DNA of 64,000 nt from Kineosporia aurantiaca JCM 3230 (GCA_000719025.1 JODP01000013.1:612159-676158), one strand, 5' to 3'; shown: positions 31,891 through 40,788, numbered from the stretch's first letter. Numbers and translations: made by a program. The notes: a model not told the origin generated them from the letters alone.

Positions 31891-33981
31891 ATGACTGTGC
31901 TGCTGCCTGCCCGAAAACTGCCTGCCGCAGAACCTTTGCGGGCCGTTGCACCCGGCCCTGGTCCGCACCGGGCCGACCTCCAGGGCCTGCGCGCGGTCGC
32001 CGTCCTGATGGTGCTGCTGTACCACGTCGGCCTCGGCCCTTCCGGCGGATTCATCGGCGTGGACGTGTTTTTCGTCCTCTCCGGCTTCCTCATCACCGGT
32101 CTGCTGGTCCGCGAGCACGAACGCACCGGCCGAATATCCCTTCCCGGTTTCTGGGCCCGGCGGGCCCGGCGTCTGCTCCCGGCCGCGGTGCTGGTGCTGG
32201 TCACCACCTGTGTTCTGTCCCGCTGGTACCTACCCGCCGCGCGCTGGCCGTCGATCGGGGGCGACGCGATCGCCGCGGCCGGGTACGCGCTGAACTGGCG
32301 CCTGGCCGGGCAGTCGGTCGACTATCTGAGCGAGGGCGCCGCCGCTGGTCCGCTGCAGCATTTCTGGTCGCTGGCCATCGAGGAACAGTTCTACGTGGCC
32401 TGGCCGCTGCTGATCGGGCTGGCGCTGCTCGCTCGCACCCGCCGAATCGCCGCGCTGGCGGTAGGTCTCGTCATTGCCGGCTCGCTCGGGCTCGCCTTGT
32501 TCACGTCCGGGCCGCAGACCTACTTCACGACACAGACCCGGGTCTGGGAGCTCGCCGCCGGAGCCCTTTGTGCCCTGCTCGGATCGCCTCGTCGCTCAGC
32601 TGCACCGGCTGAATTACCCGAGGAAGCCGAGTCCCGACCGCAGCAGGCCCTGGCCGCCGGGTTGAGCTGGACCGGACTGGCCTTGCTGGGCACGGCCCTG
32701 CTGGTGGTCACTCCGGCCACCCGCTGGCCCGGACCGCTCACGGTGCTCGTGGTCGCCGCCACCCTGCTCCTGATCCTCGGCGGCCGGGCTCCGCGCGGGG
32801 CCCGGGTGCTCATCGCCACCCCGGTCCTGACCTGGATCGGCGACATCTCCTACGCGCTCTACCTCTGGCACTGGCCCCTGGTCGTGCTGGCCGCCCGCAA
32901 CGGAGCGACCAGCACCCTTGAGGGCGTCGAAGTAGCCGTAGCGAGCGTCGTCCTCGCCGCGGCGACGTACTACCTGGTCGAGCGCCCGCTGCGCTCCGCC
33001 CGGTTCTGGGCCGTGCCCTGGCGGAGCCTGGTCGGCGGCCTGATCCTGACCCTGGTCGTCACCGGGGCCGGCACCGCCCTGTCCCGGGCCGAGTCAGTGC
33101 CGGATCCGACCGGTCCGATCGGCGCCGACCTGCCCGTCGTGGTGCAGCCCAAGGCCACCGCCCTGGCGCCCCGCCCCGAACGGGCCAAGGACGACTCGGG
33201 CGACATCTACGCGCGCGGCTGCCCGTCGAACTACGTCGAGGCCCGGGTGAAACCGTGCGTGTTCGACTACCGCACCACGCCGGAGGGGCCGGTGGTGGTC
33301 GGGGTCGGCGACTCGAAGATGGGCCAGTGGATGCCGGCCCTGCAGGAGATCGCCCGGAGCCGGCACTGGGAGCTGATCAGCATCACCAAGGCGGGCTGCC
33401 CGTTCTCGGACATCCACCGGATCCAGGCCGGGAAGGAGTACACCAGCTGCGTCACCTGGAACCGGTCGGTGGTCCAGCGGGTGCAGGACCTCGCCCCCGA
33501 CCTGCTCTTCACCACCGAACTGGATTTCTACCCCACGCTGAAGAACGGAAAAGCGCTGCAGGGCGAGGAGAACCGGCAGGAAATGATCCGCGGGCTGAGC
33601 TCCCGGCTGACCGCGATGAAACAGGCCGGCATCCCGATGGTGACGATCGCCGAGACCCCCCGGATGGGCCAGGACATGGCCGACTGCGTCAGCCTGCACC
33701 TCGACCACTTGTCCTCGTGCGCCCGTTCCCGGTCGAAGGCGCTGCAGGGAGCCGGGATCATCGCAGCCGCGGCCCGACCCAGCGGCACCCCGGTGCTGGA
33801 CCTGACCGATCAGCTGTGCACCGCGAAGAAATGCCCGGCCGTCACCGGGAACGTGCTGGTCTACCGGGACGACCACCATCTGACCGCGACCTACGCGCGC
33901 ACGCTGGCGCCGTTCCTCGAGCAGGACCTGGCGCGCGCCTTGGGGGTGGGTGAGCAGCGCCGCCGACTGCTCGGGAACTGA
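31891..33981 (+). CDS. Acyltransferase-3 / SGNH fusion (OafA/YrhL type)
   Basis: 696 aa. Residues about 25-380 form the acyltransferase-3 membrane domain with some ten helices: LQGLRAVAVLMVLLYHVG (catalytic His), GGFIGVDVFFVLSGFLIT, FWARRARRLLPAA, HFWSLAIEEQFYVAWPLL, ISYALYLWHWPL. The C-terminal half is an extracytoplasmic SGNH domain (GVGDSKMGQW, DIHR, YRDDHHLTATYAR). Such fusions O-acylate cell-surface glycans, the membrane domain supplying the acyl group and SGNH placing it. ATG 31891 has GGGGGAAAG upstream. The SGNH part is closely similar to the preceding lipoprotein. Confidence 0.9.
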   Translation: MTVLLPARKLPAAEPLRAVAPGPGPHRADLQGLRAVAVLMVLLYHVGLGPSGGFIGVDVFFVLSGFLITGLLVREHERTGRISLPGFWARRARRLLPAAVLVLVTTCVLSRWYLPAARWPSIGGDAIAAAGYALNWRLAGQSVDYLSEGAAAGPLQHFWSLAIEEQFYVAWPLLIGLALLARTRRIAALAVGLVIAGSLGLALFTSGPQTYFTTQTRVWELAAGALCALLGSPRRSAAPAELPEEAESRPQQALAAGLSWTGLALLGTALLVVTPATRWPGPLTVLVVAATLLLILGGRAPRGARVLIATPVLTWIGDISYALYLWHWPLVVLAARNGATSTLEGVEVAVASVVLAAATYYLVERPLRSARFWAVPWRSLVGGLILTLVVTGAGTALSRAESVPDPTGPIGADLPVVVQPKATALAPRPERAKDDSGDIYARGCPSNYVEARVKPCVFDYRTTPEGPVVVGVGDSKMGQWMPALQEIARSRHWELISITKAGCPFSDIHRIQAGKEYTSCVTWNRSVVQRVQDLAPDLLFTTELDFYPTLKNGKALQGEENRQEMIRGLSSRLTAMKQAGIPMVTIAETPRMGQDMADCVSLHLDHLSSCARSRSKALQGAGIIAAAARPSGTPVLDLTDQLCTAKKCPAVTGNVLVYRDDHHLTATYARTLAPFLEQDLARALGVGEQRRRLLGN

Positions 33982-33997
33982 GCGGCCGGCCGCTCAG
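33978..33997 (+). terminator. 20-bp perfect palindrome at the acyltransferase stop
   Basis: CTGAGCGGCC joined to its complement GGCCGCTCAG overlaps the stop codon. It could act as a terminator hairpin or as a protein site; no T-run follows. Confidence 0.35.
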
Positions 33998-34028
33998 GGG
34001 TGGCTGAGGGCCCGCTAGATTTGCTGCC

Positions 34029-34229
34029 GTGGAAATCGTGGTGATGGTCGTGCTCGGGCTGGGTGCCCTCGTCGTGCTGGGCATGGTCGTCCGGGTCTTC
34101 GCCACCACGGTGAAGCAGTCCCGGCGGGGCGAGATCCCGACCGAGCAGCAGCGCACCCAGATCATGGTGCTCGGTGGGCTCGGCGTCGCCCTGGCCCTGC
34201 TGGCGCTGCTCACGCCCCAGCTGTTCTGA
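34029..34229 (+). CDS. Small two-helix membrane protein (66 aa)
   Basis: A GTG-started frame encodes a helix (about 2-24, IVVMVVLGLGALVVLGMVV), a basic/polar loop (KQSRRGEIPTEQQRTQ) and a second helix (about 45-64). No family recognised. The positively charged loop predicts a cytoplasmic hairpin with both ends outside. It follows the acyltransferase on the same strand after 47 bases. Confidence 0.6.
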   Translation: MEIVVMVVLGLGALVVLGMVVRVFATTVKQSRRGEIPTEQQRTQIMVLGGLGVALALLALLTPQLF

Positions 34230-34243
34230 GCCCTCCCGACCAA

Positions 34244-34320
34244 GGCCCGACCAGTGCCCGGCCAAGGCCCGACCGTGGCCCGACCAGTGCCCGGCCAAGG
34301 CCCGACAAAGGCCCGACCAG
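34244..34320. repeat. 11-bp tandem repeat, seven units
   Basis: Units GGCCCGACCAG, TGCCCGGCCAA, GGCCCGACCGT, GGCCCGACCAG, TGCCCGGCCAA, GGCCCGACAAA, GGCCCGACCAG run head to tail with no gap. They lie between the ends of two convergent small membrane-protein genes. Confidence 0.8.
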
Positions 34321-34327
34321 GGTCGGC

Positions 34328-34471
34328 TCAGCGCATCCGGTACCCGATCAGCACCGCGGTCACCAGGATCAGCACGATCACCGCGGGATACAGCGCCCCG
34401 GAGAACGCGAGACTCGCGGCAATCAGCAACAGCACCGCACAGACGACCCAGACCCACGCTGATGGCTTCAC
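34328..34471 (-). CDS. Tiny two-helix membrane protein (47 aa)
   Basis: GTG at 34471 is preceded by GGGGAGG at good spacing. The product begins MKPSAWVWVVCAVLLLIAA and continues through a Ser/Gly/Tyr/Pro turn into VIVLILVTAVLIGYRMR. Two short hydrophobic helices and a basic C-terminus are all that can be seen. It is too short for many gene finders. The strong ribosome-binding site and the membrane-protein composition support it; no family recognised. Confidence 0.55.
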   Translation of the reverse strand: MKPSAWVWVVCAVLLLIAASLAFSGALYPAVIVLILVTAVLIGYRMR

Positions 34472-34538
34472 CCGCGACCTCCCCGACGCTCCGCCCCCGC
34501 GCCTTCACATTACGTCGCGCCACTCCCGTTGCCCAGGT

Positions 34539-35324
34539 TCAATGGGCCACATCCGCAGGCAGAGCGGCGATCCACTGCCGCTCGACCTCGAGCCGGGCCT
34601 GCCCCTCCGGAGTCGCCCAGCGGCCGAACGCCTCCTCACCGGCCGCGACGCGGCTCAGCACGAACCTCTCCCCCACCGCCCGCCGCTGGTCCAGAACTGC
34701 CGGGAAGAGCGTCCTCTGCTGATCTGAGAGGTCATAGCCCGCAAGGAAAACCAGCAGACGGCGGCGGAGCTGAGCATCGTCCATAGTCGGCACCGACGCG
34801 TCCCGGCGGCTGGGGTGAGTGAACGGGACGCACAACCGGGCCGTGCTGACCACGTCCCAGATCGCCCGGCCGGGCGCGGCGAACTCCCAGTCCAGCACCG
34901 CGATGGCCGCACCGTCCCGGGCCACCACGTTCTCCGGGCAGACATCCGCGTGGACGATCAGCGGTCCGCCCTCCGGATCGGCCAGTTCCTGGTTCCACAC
35001 GCTGCCGAACGGCGGCTCCCACCCCTCCAGCGCATCGTGCAATCGCCGAAGCAACCGCCCGAGGGACGTCAGGTACAGGTCATCGAACGACCAGGCCGGA
35101 AATGGGGGTATGGCGACATCGCCCGACAGCCAACTCACCATCTCGCGGCCCTGGTCGTCGCGCCCCAGGGGGACCGGCGCAACGCCCGGCAGAACCTCGG
35201 CCAAGTGGTTCAGCACCGCGTGCAGCGAGGGTGTGTTCTCCCGCCAGGGTTTCCGGACCGTCTCTCCTACCCGGAACACCCGCCCGGCGTTACCCACCGC
35301 CCCTGCTAAAGGGATCTCGGTCAT
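34539..35324 (-). CDS. Aminoglycoside-phosphotransferase-like kinase (APH family)
   Basis: 261 aa. The kinase catalytic loop is HADVCPENVV (His125, Asp127, Asn132) and the metal-binding motif is VLDWEF (Asp145), both typical of APH/choline-kinase folds. The N-terminal lobe starts GRVFRVGETVRKPW. Family members phosphorylate antibiotics, choline, homoserine or other small molecules; this compact form is a widespread actinobacterial group without a known substrate, so resistance should not be assumed. Confidence 0.82.
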   Translation of the reverse strand: MTEIPLAGAVGNAGRVFRVGETVRKPWRENTPSLHAVLNHLAEVLPGVAPVPLGRDDQGREMVSWLSGDVAIPPFPAWSFDDLYLTSLGRLLRRLHDALEGWEPPFGSVWNQELADPEGGPLIVHADVCPENVVARDGAAIAVLDWEFAAPGRAIWDVVSTARLCVPFTHPSRRDASVPTMDDAQLRRRLLVFLAGYDLSDQQRTLFPAVLDQRRAVGERFVLSRVAAGEEAFGRWATPEGQARLEVERQWIAALPADVAH

Positions 35325-35402
35325 GGCTACGACCTTAGGACGAATCCCGTCTCCGTCCTGAGAACGAGGCGCCCGAGGGGACGACGAGATCAGCCTGAAG
35401 CC

Positions 35403-36110
35403 ATGACTTCCGATGCAACGCCCGTCCTCGAGGCCGACGGGCTGACCAAGCGCTACGGCCGCTCAACCGTGGTGAACGCGGCCTCCTTCACCGTCCGCCC
35501 GGGTGCCGTGACCGGGTTCTTCGGGCCCAACGGCGCGGGCAAGACCACCGCGCTCAAACTCCTCGCCGGGCTGTCCCGGCCGACCGCGGGAACTGCCCTG
35601 GTCAACGGGATGCCGGTGCGCCGGGCCGGGTTGGACGCCCGGACGATCGGCGTCTACATCGAGCCCTGCGGCGCGCACCCGGGTCGCAGCGCCCGGGCTC
35701 ACCTCCTCGCCCTGACCAGGATCGCCGGTCTGCCCCGGCGCCGGGTCACCGAGGTGCTGAACGAGGTCGGGCTGGAGGACGCCGCGGGCCGACGGGTGGG
35801 CGGCTACTCCTTGGGTATGCGGCAGCGGCTCGGCCTGGCCGCCGCGTTGCTCGGCGACCCACCTCTGCTGGTCCTCGACGAACCGGTGAACGGCCTGGAC
35901 CCGGCCGGGATGCGCTGGCTGCGGAACCTGCTGCGGGATCGGGTGTCCCGGGGTGGGGCGGTGTTGCTGTCCAGTCATGTGCTCAGCGAGGCGGACAAGA
36001 CCGTGGACGACGTGATCGTCATCGACCACGGCCGGATCCGGTTCCAGGGCCCCAACCCGGGCGCGCTCGAGGAGCTGTTCTTCGACGTGGTCGAGGGGGC
36101 CGAACGATGA
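35403..36110 (+). CDS. ABC transporter ATP-binding protein
   Basis: 235 aa. Walker A GPNGAGKTT (41-49), a signature region YSLGMRQRLGLA (about 138-149), Walker B LLVLDEPVNGLDP and the H-loop LLSSHVLSE. The sequence resembles drug/bacitracin-type exporters of the CcmA class. It starts a tightly packed four-gene set: its stop overlaps the permease start as ATGA, and a histidine kinase and response regulator follow. Such sets commonly sense and export cell-envelope-active peptides; substrate unknown. Confidence 0.92.
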   Translation: MTSDATPVLEADGLTKRYGRSTVVNAASFTVRPGAVTGFFGPNGAGKTTALKLLAGLSRPTAGTALVNGMPVRRAGLDARTIGVYIEPCGAHPGRSARAHLLALTRIAGLPRRRVTEVLNEVGLEDAAGRRVGGYSLGMRQRLGLAAALLGDPPLLVLDEPVNGLDPAGMRWLRNLLRDRVSRGGAVLLSSHVLSEADKTVDDVIVIDHGRIRFQGPNPGALEELFFDVVEGAER

Positions 36111-36826
36111 CCGGCATCCTGCGCGGCGAGCTCGGCAAGACCCTCAGCACCCGCACGCTGGCCGCGTTTGCGCTGGTCTGCATCGGGTTCGGGGCGCTGA
36201 ACGCGGTGATCATCGGAGCGGCCAGCGGGGAGCTGGACACCCTGGCCGAGAAGGACGAAGCCCTGACCTGTCTACCCGTGCTGCTGGTCGTCTGGGGTCT
36301 GGTCGGGGTTGCTGGCGAGTACCGACACCGCACCGCCGCCCCGGCTGCGCTGGCCGCCCCCGTCTCCCCCACTGTCGTGCTAGGTCTGCGGATCCTCGCC
36401 TACACCGTGACCGGACTCGTCCTGGGTGTCCTCACCTCGGCCGTTTCGGTAGCGGTCGCCCTACCCCTGTTGCGGGACATGCCCGGGGAGCAACTGACCG
36501 CGAGCAGCATCGGCAAGGTAGTGGCAGCCAACATCGCGGCGTCGGTGCTGGCCACCGTGCTGGGCGCTGCTCTGGGTGCACTGATCCGGAACCAGGTGGC
36601 CGGAGTCGTGACCGTCCTGGTGCTCGACTTCGCCGTCGCTCCCCTGCTCTCCGGGGCCGACGAAGGGCTGGCGAACCTGACCCCGTCCGGCGCCGCCTCG
36701 GTACTCTCGGGCATGACCCACAACACCACGCTGAGCATCGTGCAAGGCGGTCTGGTGCTGGCGGCCTGGACCGTGCTGGGTGTGGTGGCGGCATTGTTCA
36801 GCGAGGGGCGGCGAGACCTGGCATGA
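36107..36826 (+). CDS. ABC transporter permease
   Basis: 239 aa with about six hydrophobic helices (for example LAAFALVCIGFGALNAVIIGA and the C-terminal LVLAAWTVLGVVAALF). Between helices 2 and 3 are EYRHRTAAPAALAAP and PTVVLGLRILAY, typical of ABC-2 type exporter permeases. It pairs with the preceding ATPase and overlaps the histidine kinase start by 4 bases. Confidence 0.85.
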   Translation: MTGILRGELGKTLSTRTLAAFALVCIGFGALNAVIIGAASGELDTLAEKDEALTCLPVLLVVWGLVGVAGEYRHRTAAPAALAAPVSPTVVLGLRILAYTVTGLVLGVLTSAVSVAVALPLLRDMPGEQLTASSIGKVVAANIAASVLATVLGAALGALIRNQVAGVVTVLVLDFAVAPLLSGADEGLANLTPSGAASVLSGMTHNTTLSIVQGGLVLAAWTVLGVVAALFSEGRRDLA

Positions 36827-37965
36827 ACCTGCAGTGGGCGATCGGCCGGTTCCGACGGCATCGGGCCGCACTCGCCCTCATCGTCGTGGCGGGTGTGACC
36901 TTCCTGCTCGAGATCGGTTTCCTTTCCGACAGTCTCGGAGCGCCGAGCACTCCCCCGGAGGCGTTCACCCTCGGCCTTTCCGCAGTAGCCAGCTTGCTTC
37001 TCTTGTTCCATCGCCGGGCCCCGCTGGCCGTCCTCGGCGCCGTCCTGGTCATCGAGTCCGTCCTCGCGGCCGCCGGTTCCTATCCCGGAGGAGCGCCCGC
37101 GATCGTCGGGCTCTGCGCGGCGGCGATCTACGAGGAACGGCGCCGTTCGATTCCGGCCGCAGTGGTGACCGCGATCGTGCTGCAGGTCGGCTCGATCAGC
37201 TCGATCCCGGTCTCCCTGCTGGCCTGGGCGATCGGTGCCTATGCCCAGACCCAGTATCGCTATGTCATTTCGCTGGCCGAGCGCGCACGGCGGCTGGAAT
37301 GCGAACGAGAGCAACGGGATGTGATTGCGGCGCAGGCCGAACGCACCCAGATCGCCCGGGAACTGCACGACATCATCGCCCACTCGGTGACGGTGATGCT
37401 GCTCGGCGTCCGTGGGGCCCGGGACACGTTGCGCACCGATCCGGATCTGGCCGAGGAGGCGCTGCGCCGGGTCGAGAAGAGCGGGGAGGAGAGCATCACC
37501 GAACTGCGGCGCATGCTCTCAGTTCTGCGCGAGACCCCGGAAGCCGCCCTTGCCCCGGCTCCCCGACTGCAGCAAATTCCGGAACTCGTCCGCCAGTACG
37601 CCGAAACCGGGATGCCGGTCGCCCTGACCACGGTCGGCGCGACCCGGACTACGGACGCCGGGATCGACCTCACCGCGTACCGGGTTGTCCAAGAAGGACT
37701 GACGAACGTGGCTCGACACGCGCACCGGCCGGCTCAGGTGGACGTCCGGGTCACGTTCGAGGAGAACTGGCTGGAGGTGTCGGTGGCCGACGACGGGGTC
37801 GATGAGGGACGCGGACCGGCCGGGATCGGGACCGGCTCGGGCCTGCGGGGGCTCCGGGAAAGGGTGGATGCGATCGGTGGGACGCTCACCGCCCAGGAAC
37901 CATTGTTCAGGAACGGTTTTCGCCTTACCGCCCGACTGCCGCTACCGGAGGAAGAACCCGCATGA
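36823..37965 (+). CDS. Sensor histidine kinase (NarL-partner type)
   Basis: 380 aa. About four to five N-terminal helices (15-140) with little extracytoplasmic sequence, a linker, then a HisKA_3 dimerisation helix AERTQIARELHDIIAHSVTVML with phospho-acceptor His182, and the HATPase domain (VVQEGLTNVARHAHRPAQ, VADDGVDEGRGPAG, GLRGLRERVDAIGG). The small sensor region suggests an intramembrane signal or sensing through the neighbouring ABC transporter. Stop overlaps the response-regulator start as ATGA. Confidence 0.93.
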   Translation: MNLQWAIGRFRRHRAALALIVVAGVTFLLEIGFLSDSLGAPSTPPEAFTLGLSAVASLLLLFHRRAPLAVLGAVLVIESVLAAAGSYPGGAPAIVGLCAAAIYEERRRSIPAAVVTAIVLQVGSISSIPVSLLAWAIGAYAQTQYRYVISLAERARRLECEREQRDVIAAQAERTQIARELHDIIAHSVTVMLLGVRGARDTLRTDPDLAEEALRRVEKSGEESITELRRMLSVLRETPEAALAPAPRLQQIPELVRQYAETGMPVALTTVGATRTTDAGIDLTAYRVVQEGLTNVARHAHRPAQVDVRVTFEENWLEVSVADDGVDEGRGPAGIGTGSGLRGLRERVDAIGGTLTAQEPLFRNGFRLTARLPLPEEEPA

Positions 37966-38621
37966 TCCGCATCCTGATCGCCGACGACCAGGAACTGGTC
38001 CGGATGGGTCTGCGCCTTGTTCTCAGCGCCTTCGAGGATCTGGAGGTGGTCGGCGAGGCCGCGGACGGGGACGAGGCGGTGCGGCGGACCGGTGAAATGC
38101 GGCCGGACGTGGTGCTGATGGACATCCGGATGCCCGGCACGGACGGCATCACGGCCACTGCCGCGATCACCGAGAAGTACCGGAACACCCGGGTCCTCGT
38201 CCTTACCACGTTCGAGGAGGACGAGTACGTGTTCGGCGCGATCCGGGCGGGGGCGGCCGGTTTCCTGGTGAAGGACGCGTCCCGGGAGAAGCTGGTCGAG
38301 GCGATCCGGGTGGTGCACGGCGGTGAATCGCTGCTGTCCCCCTCGGTGACCCGCCGCCTGATCGAGAGCTTCGCCGAGCGCGGTGCCCCCATCACCCCCG
38401 GCGCCACGGCGCAATCCCTCACCGCCCGCGAACTCGAGACCCTGACGCTTCTGGCCAAGGGCCTTTCCAACAGCGAGATCGGTCACCGGCTGCACGTCAC
38501 CGAGGCGACGGTGAAGAGCCACGTGAGCAGCCTGCTGATGAAACTCGGCCTCCGCGACCGGGTTCAGGCCGTGGTCTTCGCCTATGAGAACGGTTTGGTG
38601 ATAGCCGGGAACCAGAATTAA
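37962..38621 (+). CDS. NarL/LuxR-type response regulator
   Basis: 219 aa. Receiver domain with acidic Asp8-Asp9, phospho-acceptor Asp54 (LMDIRMPG) and Lys in FLVKDAS (about 104); C-terminal LuxR helix-turn-helix (about 150-210: LTARELETLTLLAKGLSNSEIGHRLHVTEATVKSHVSSLLMKLGL). Partner of the upstream kinase; it probably controls this operon. A strong terminator follows. Confidence 0.95.
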   Translation: MIRILIADDQELVRMGLRLVLSAFEDLEVVGEAADGDEAVRRTGEMRPDVVLMDIRMPGTDGITATAAITEKYRNTRVLVLTTFEEDEYVFGAIRAGAAGFLVKDASREKLVEAIRVVHGGESLLSPSVTRRLIESFAERGAPITPGATAQSLTARELETLTLLAKGLSNSEIGHRLHVTEATVKSHVSSLLMKLGLRDRVQAVVFAYENGLVIAGNQN

Positions 38622-38622
38622 A

Positions 38623-38653
38623 GACGCCCGACAGCGTCGGGCTGTCGGGCGTC
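38623..38653. terminator. Bidirectional hairpin terminator
   Basis: A perfect 13-bp stem GACGCCCGACAGC / GCTGTCGGGCGTC with a 5-base loop lies between the response regulator (+) and proW (-), which converge. Confidence 0.8.
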
Positions 38654-38669
38654 ACTCATTGAAGGTAGT

Positions 38670-39593
38670 TCAGCTCGCCGCCACCAGCTCGCGGGATTCA
38701 GCCGGCTGCACCTGAGCCTGCTCCAGCCCCTCGGTGCTCTTCCGCTTCGGCCACCAGGACGGATTGCCCCGGCCCACCCCGCCCAGCGCGGCCGAGACCC
38801 GGTCGAGGTAGATCGCCAGCACCACCACGGCCAGGCCACCCTCGATCGAGTCGCCGATCTGCAGGCTCTGCACCGCCGACACGACGATGCCACCCAGACC
38901 CTCACCACCGACCAGACCGGCGACCACGACCATCGAGAGGGCCAGCATGATCACCTGGTTCACCCCGGCCATGATCGACGGCCGGGCCAGCGGAAGCTGC
39001 ACCTCGCGCAGGATCTCCCAGCGCGAGGCCCCGAAAGCGGCCGAGGCCTCGACGGTCTCGCCGTCCACCTGACGAATTCCCAGGGTGGTCAGCCGGACCG
39101 CCGGCGGCGCCGAGAAGACGATCGTGGCGATCATGCCCGGCACCGCCCCGATCCCGAAGAACAGCACAGTCGGCAACAGGTAGACGAAGACCGGCACGGT
39201 CTGCATGAAGTCGAGCACCGGCCCGACGACGGTGCGCACGACCGGGTTGAACGCCGCCCAGATCCCCACCGGGATGCCGATCAGCAGCGCGACCGCGGTG
39301 GCCAGCAGCACGGTGGCCAGGCTCTGCATGGTCTCGTACCACAGGCCCATCGAGTCGACCAGCAGCAACCCGGCCACCAGGATCACGGTCAGCCCGATCC
39401 GGCGGGTGACCGCCAGCGCGATCACCCCGAACACGATGGTCATCGGCACCGGCTGGAGCGCCGCGACGATGTCGTAGGTCCAGCGCAGCAGATGGCTCAG
39501 GACGGTGGTGAGCCAGTCGAAGAACCCGCCGAAATGGTCGGTGAGCCAGTCGATGACGTCCTCACCGTACTGACCGATCTTGATCTCAGGCAT
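38670..39593 (-). CDS. proW: Glycine betaine/proline ABC transporter permease (ProW-like)
   Basis: 307 aa. About six to seven helices, with the binding-protein-dependent transport EAA loop in EASAAFGASRWEILREVQLPLARPSIMAGVNQ. The leading segment (IDWLTDHFGGFFDWLTTVLSHLLRW) is amphipathic. The C-terminal tail is hydrophilic. ATG 39593 overlaps the proV stop by 8 bases and has GAGG upstream. Last gene of the proX-proV-proW operon on the minus strand; compatible-solute uptake under osmotic stress. Confidence 0.9.
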   Translation of the reverse strand: MPEIKIGQYGEDVIDWLTDHFGGFFDWLTTVLSHLLRWTYDIVAALQPVPMTIVFGVIALAVTRRIGLTVILVAGLLLVDSMGLWYETMQSLATVLLATAVALLIGIPVGIWAAFNPVVRTVVGPVLDFMQTVPVFVYLLPTVLFFGIGAVPGMIATIVFSAPPAVRLTTLGIRQVDGETVEASAAFGASRWEILREVQLPLARPSIMAGVNQVIMLALSMVVVAGLVGGEGLGGIVVSAVQSLQIGDSIEGGLAVVVLAIYLDRVSAALGGVGRGNPSWWPKRKSTEGLEQAQVQPAESRELVAAS

Positions 39594-40788
39594 GGACGGC
39601 CGCCTCCTCACGGGCCTGGGGAACGCTGGACAGGGTGGACAGGATGGCGGCCCGGGGCACCACCCCGGTCAGGTTGCCCTCGCCGTCCACCACCGTGACC
39701 GGCACCACCTGACGCCCGGCCAGGTGCATGAAGTCCCCGATCACGGCGTCCGGCCGGACCGCGTGGTAGTCCTGGGTGACGCAGCCGGCCAGGTCCTTCT
39801 GGCCCCGGTTGACCGCGTCGTGCAGGTTGGTGTCGGTGACCACGCCGAGCAGGTGCGCCTCGTCCTTCAGCACGAACGCGCCGTTGGCCTCGTTGTCGCC
39901 CAGCCGGCGCAGCGCCGAGGCCGGGTCCTCGTCCACCCGGAAGGTGATCAGCGCCGGCCGCACCAGGTCGGCCGCGGTGAGCACCCGGGCCCGGTCGACG
40001 TCGGCGACGAACTCGCTCACGTAGTCGTCGGCGGGCCGGGCGACGATCTCCACCCCGGCGCCGACCTGGACCACCCGGCCGTCCCGCATCACCATGATCC
40101 GGTCGCCGATCCGCATCGCCTCGTTCAGGTCGTGGGTGACGAACACGGTGGTGCGCCGGTCCTCGGCCTGCAACTGCATCAGCAGGTCCTGCATGTCCCG
40201 CCGGATCAGCGGGTCGAGGGCCGAGAACGGCTCGTCCATCAGCAGAATCGGCGGATCGACGGCCAGCGCCCGGGCCAGGCCGACCCGCTGGCGCATCCCG
40301 CCGGACAACTCGTGCGGGTACTTCGAGCCGCGCCCGGCCAGCCCGACCCGGTTCAGCGCCGCGTCGGCCCGCTCGAACCGCTCGGCCCGGGGCAGCCCGC
40401 GGACCTTCAGCCCGTAGGCCGCGTTCTCCAGCACGGTGCGGTGCGGGAACAGCGAGAAGTGCTGAAAGACCATGCCGATCTTCTCGTTCCGGATCTGCCG
40501 CAGCCGGGCGTCCGGGACCGCGACCACGTCCTCCCCGTCGATCAGCAGCTCACCGCTGCTCGGCTCGTTCAGCCGGTTGATCATGCGCAGCACGGTGGAC
40601 TTGCCGGATCCGGAAAGCCCCATCACCACGAACATCTCGCCGGTCTCGATCCGGAAACTGACGTCGTGCGCACCGAGGTAACCCCCGGCCGCGGCCACCG
40701 CGGCGGCCGGATCCTCACTGGCGAGCGCGCGGCGCGCCGCGTGCGCGCTCAGCCCGTAGGCCTTGCTCAGGCCTTTGCCCTCGATCAT
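39586..40788 (-). CDS. proV: Glycine betaine/proline ABC transporter ATPase with CBS domains (ProV-like)
   Basis: 400 aa. Walker A GLSGSGKST (57-65), signature LSGGMRQRVGLARAL, Walker B ILLMDEPFSALDPLIR, H-loop FVTHDLNEAMRIGD. Residues from about 275 carry two CBS modules (LITFRVDEDPASALRRL, AFVLKDEAHLLGVV, VIGDFMHLAGRQVVPVTVVDGEGNLTGVV), which in OpuA sense ionic strength. Residues 18-38 are an Ala-rich insertion compared with E. coli ProV. Its start overlaps the proX stop by 4 bases. Confidence 0.95.
   Translation of the reverse strand: MIEGKGLSKAYGLSAHAARRALASEDPAAAVAAAGGYLGAHDVSFRIETGEMFVVMGLSGSGKSTVLRMINRLNEPSSGELLIDGEDVVAVPDARLRQIRNEKIGMVFQHFSLFPHRTVLENAAYGLKVRGLPRAERFERADAALNRVGLAGRGSKYPHELSGGMRQRVGLARALAVDPPILLMDEPFSALDPLIRRDMQDLLMQLQAEDRRTTVFVTHDLNEAMRIGDRIMVMRDGRVVQVGAGVEIVARPADDYVSEFVADVDRARVLTAADLVRPALITFRVDEDPASALRRLGDNEANGAFVLKDEAHLLGVVTDTNLHDAVNRGQKDLAGCVTQDYHAVRPDAVIGDFMHLAGRQVVPVTVVDGEGNLTGVVPRAAILSTLSSVPQAREEAAVHA

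Noticed and set aside
34539..35324. Antibiotic-resistance gene
   Set aside because: The APH-like fold is clear, but this general family includes many non-resistance kinases and no resistance or mobile context is present.
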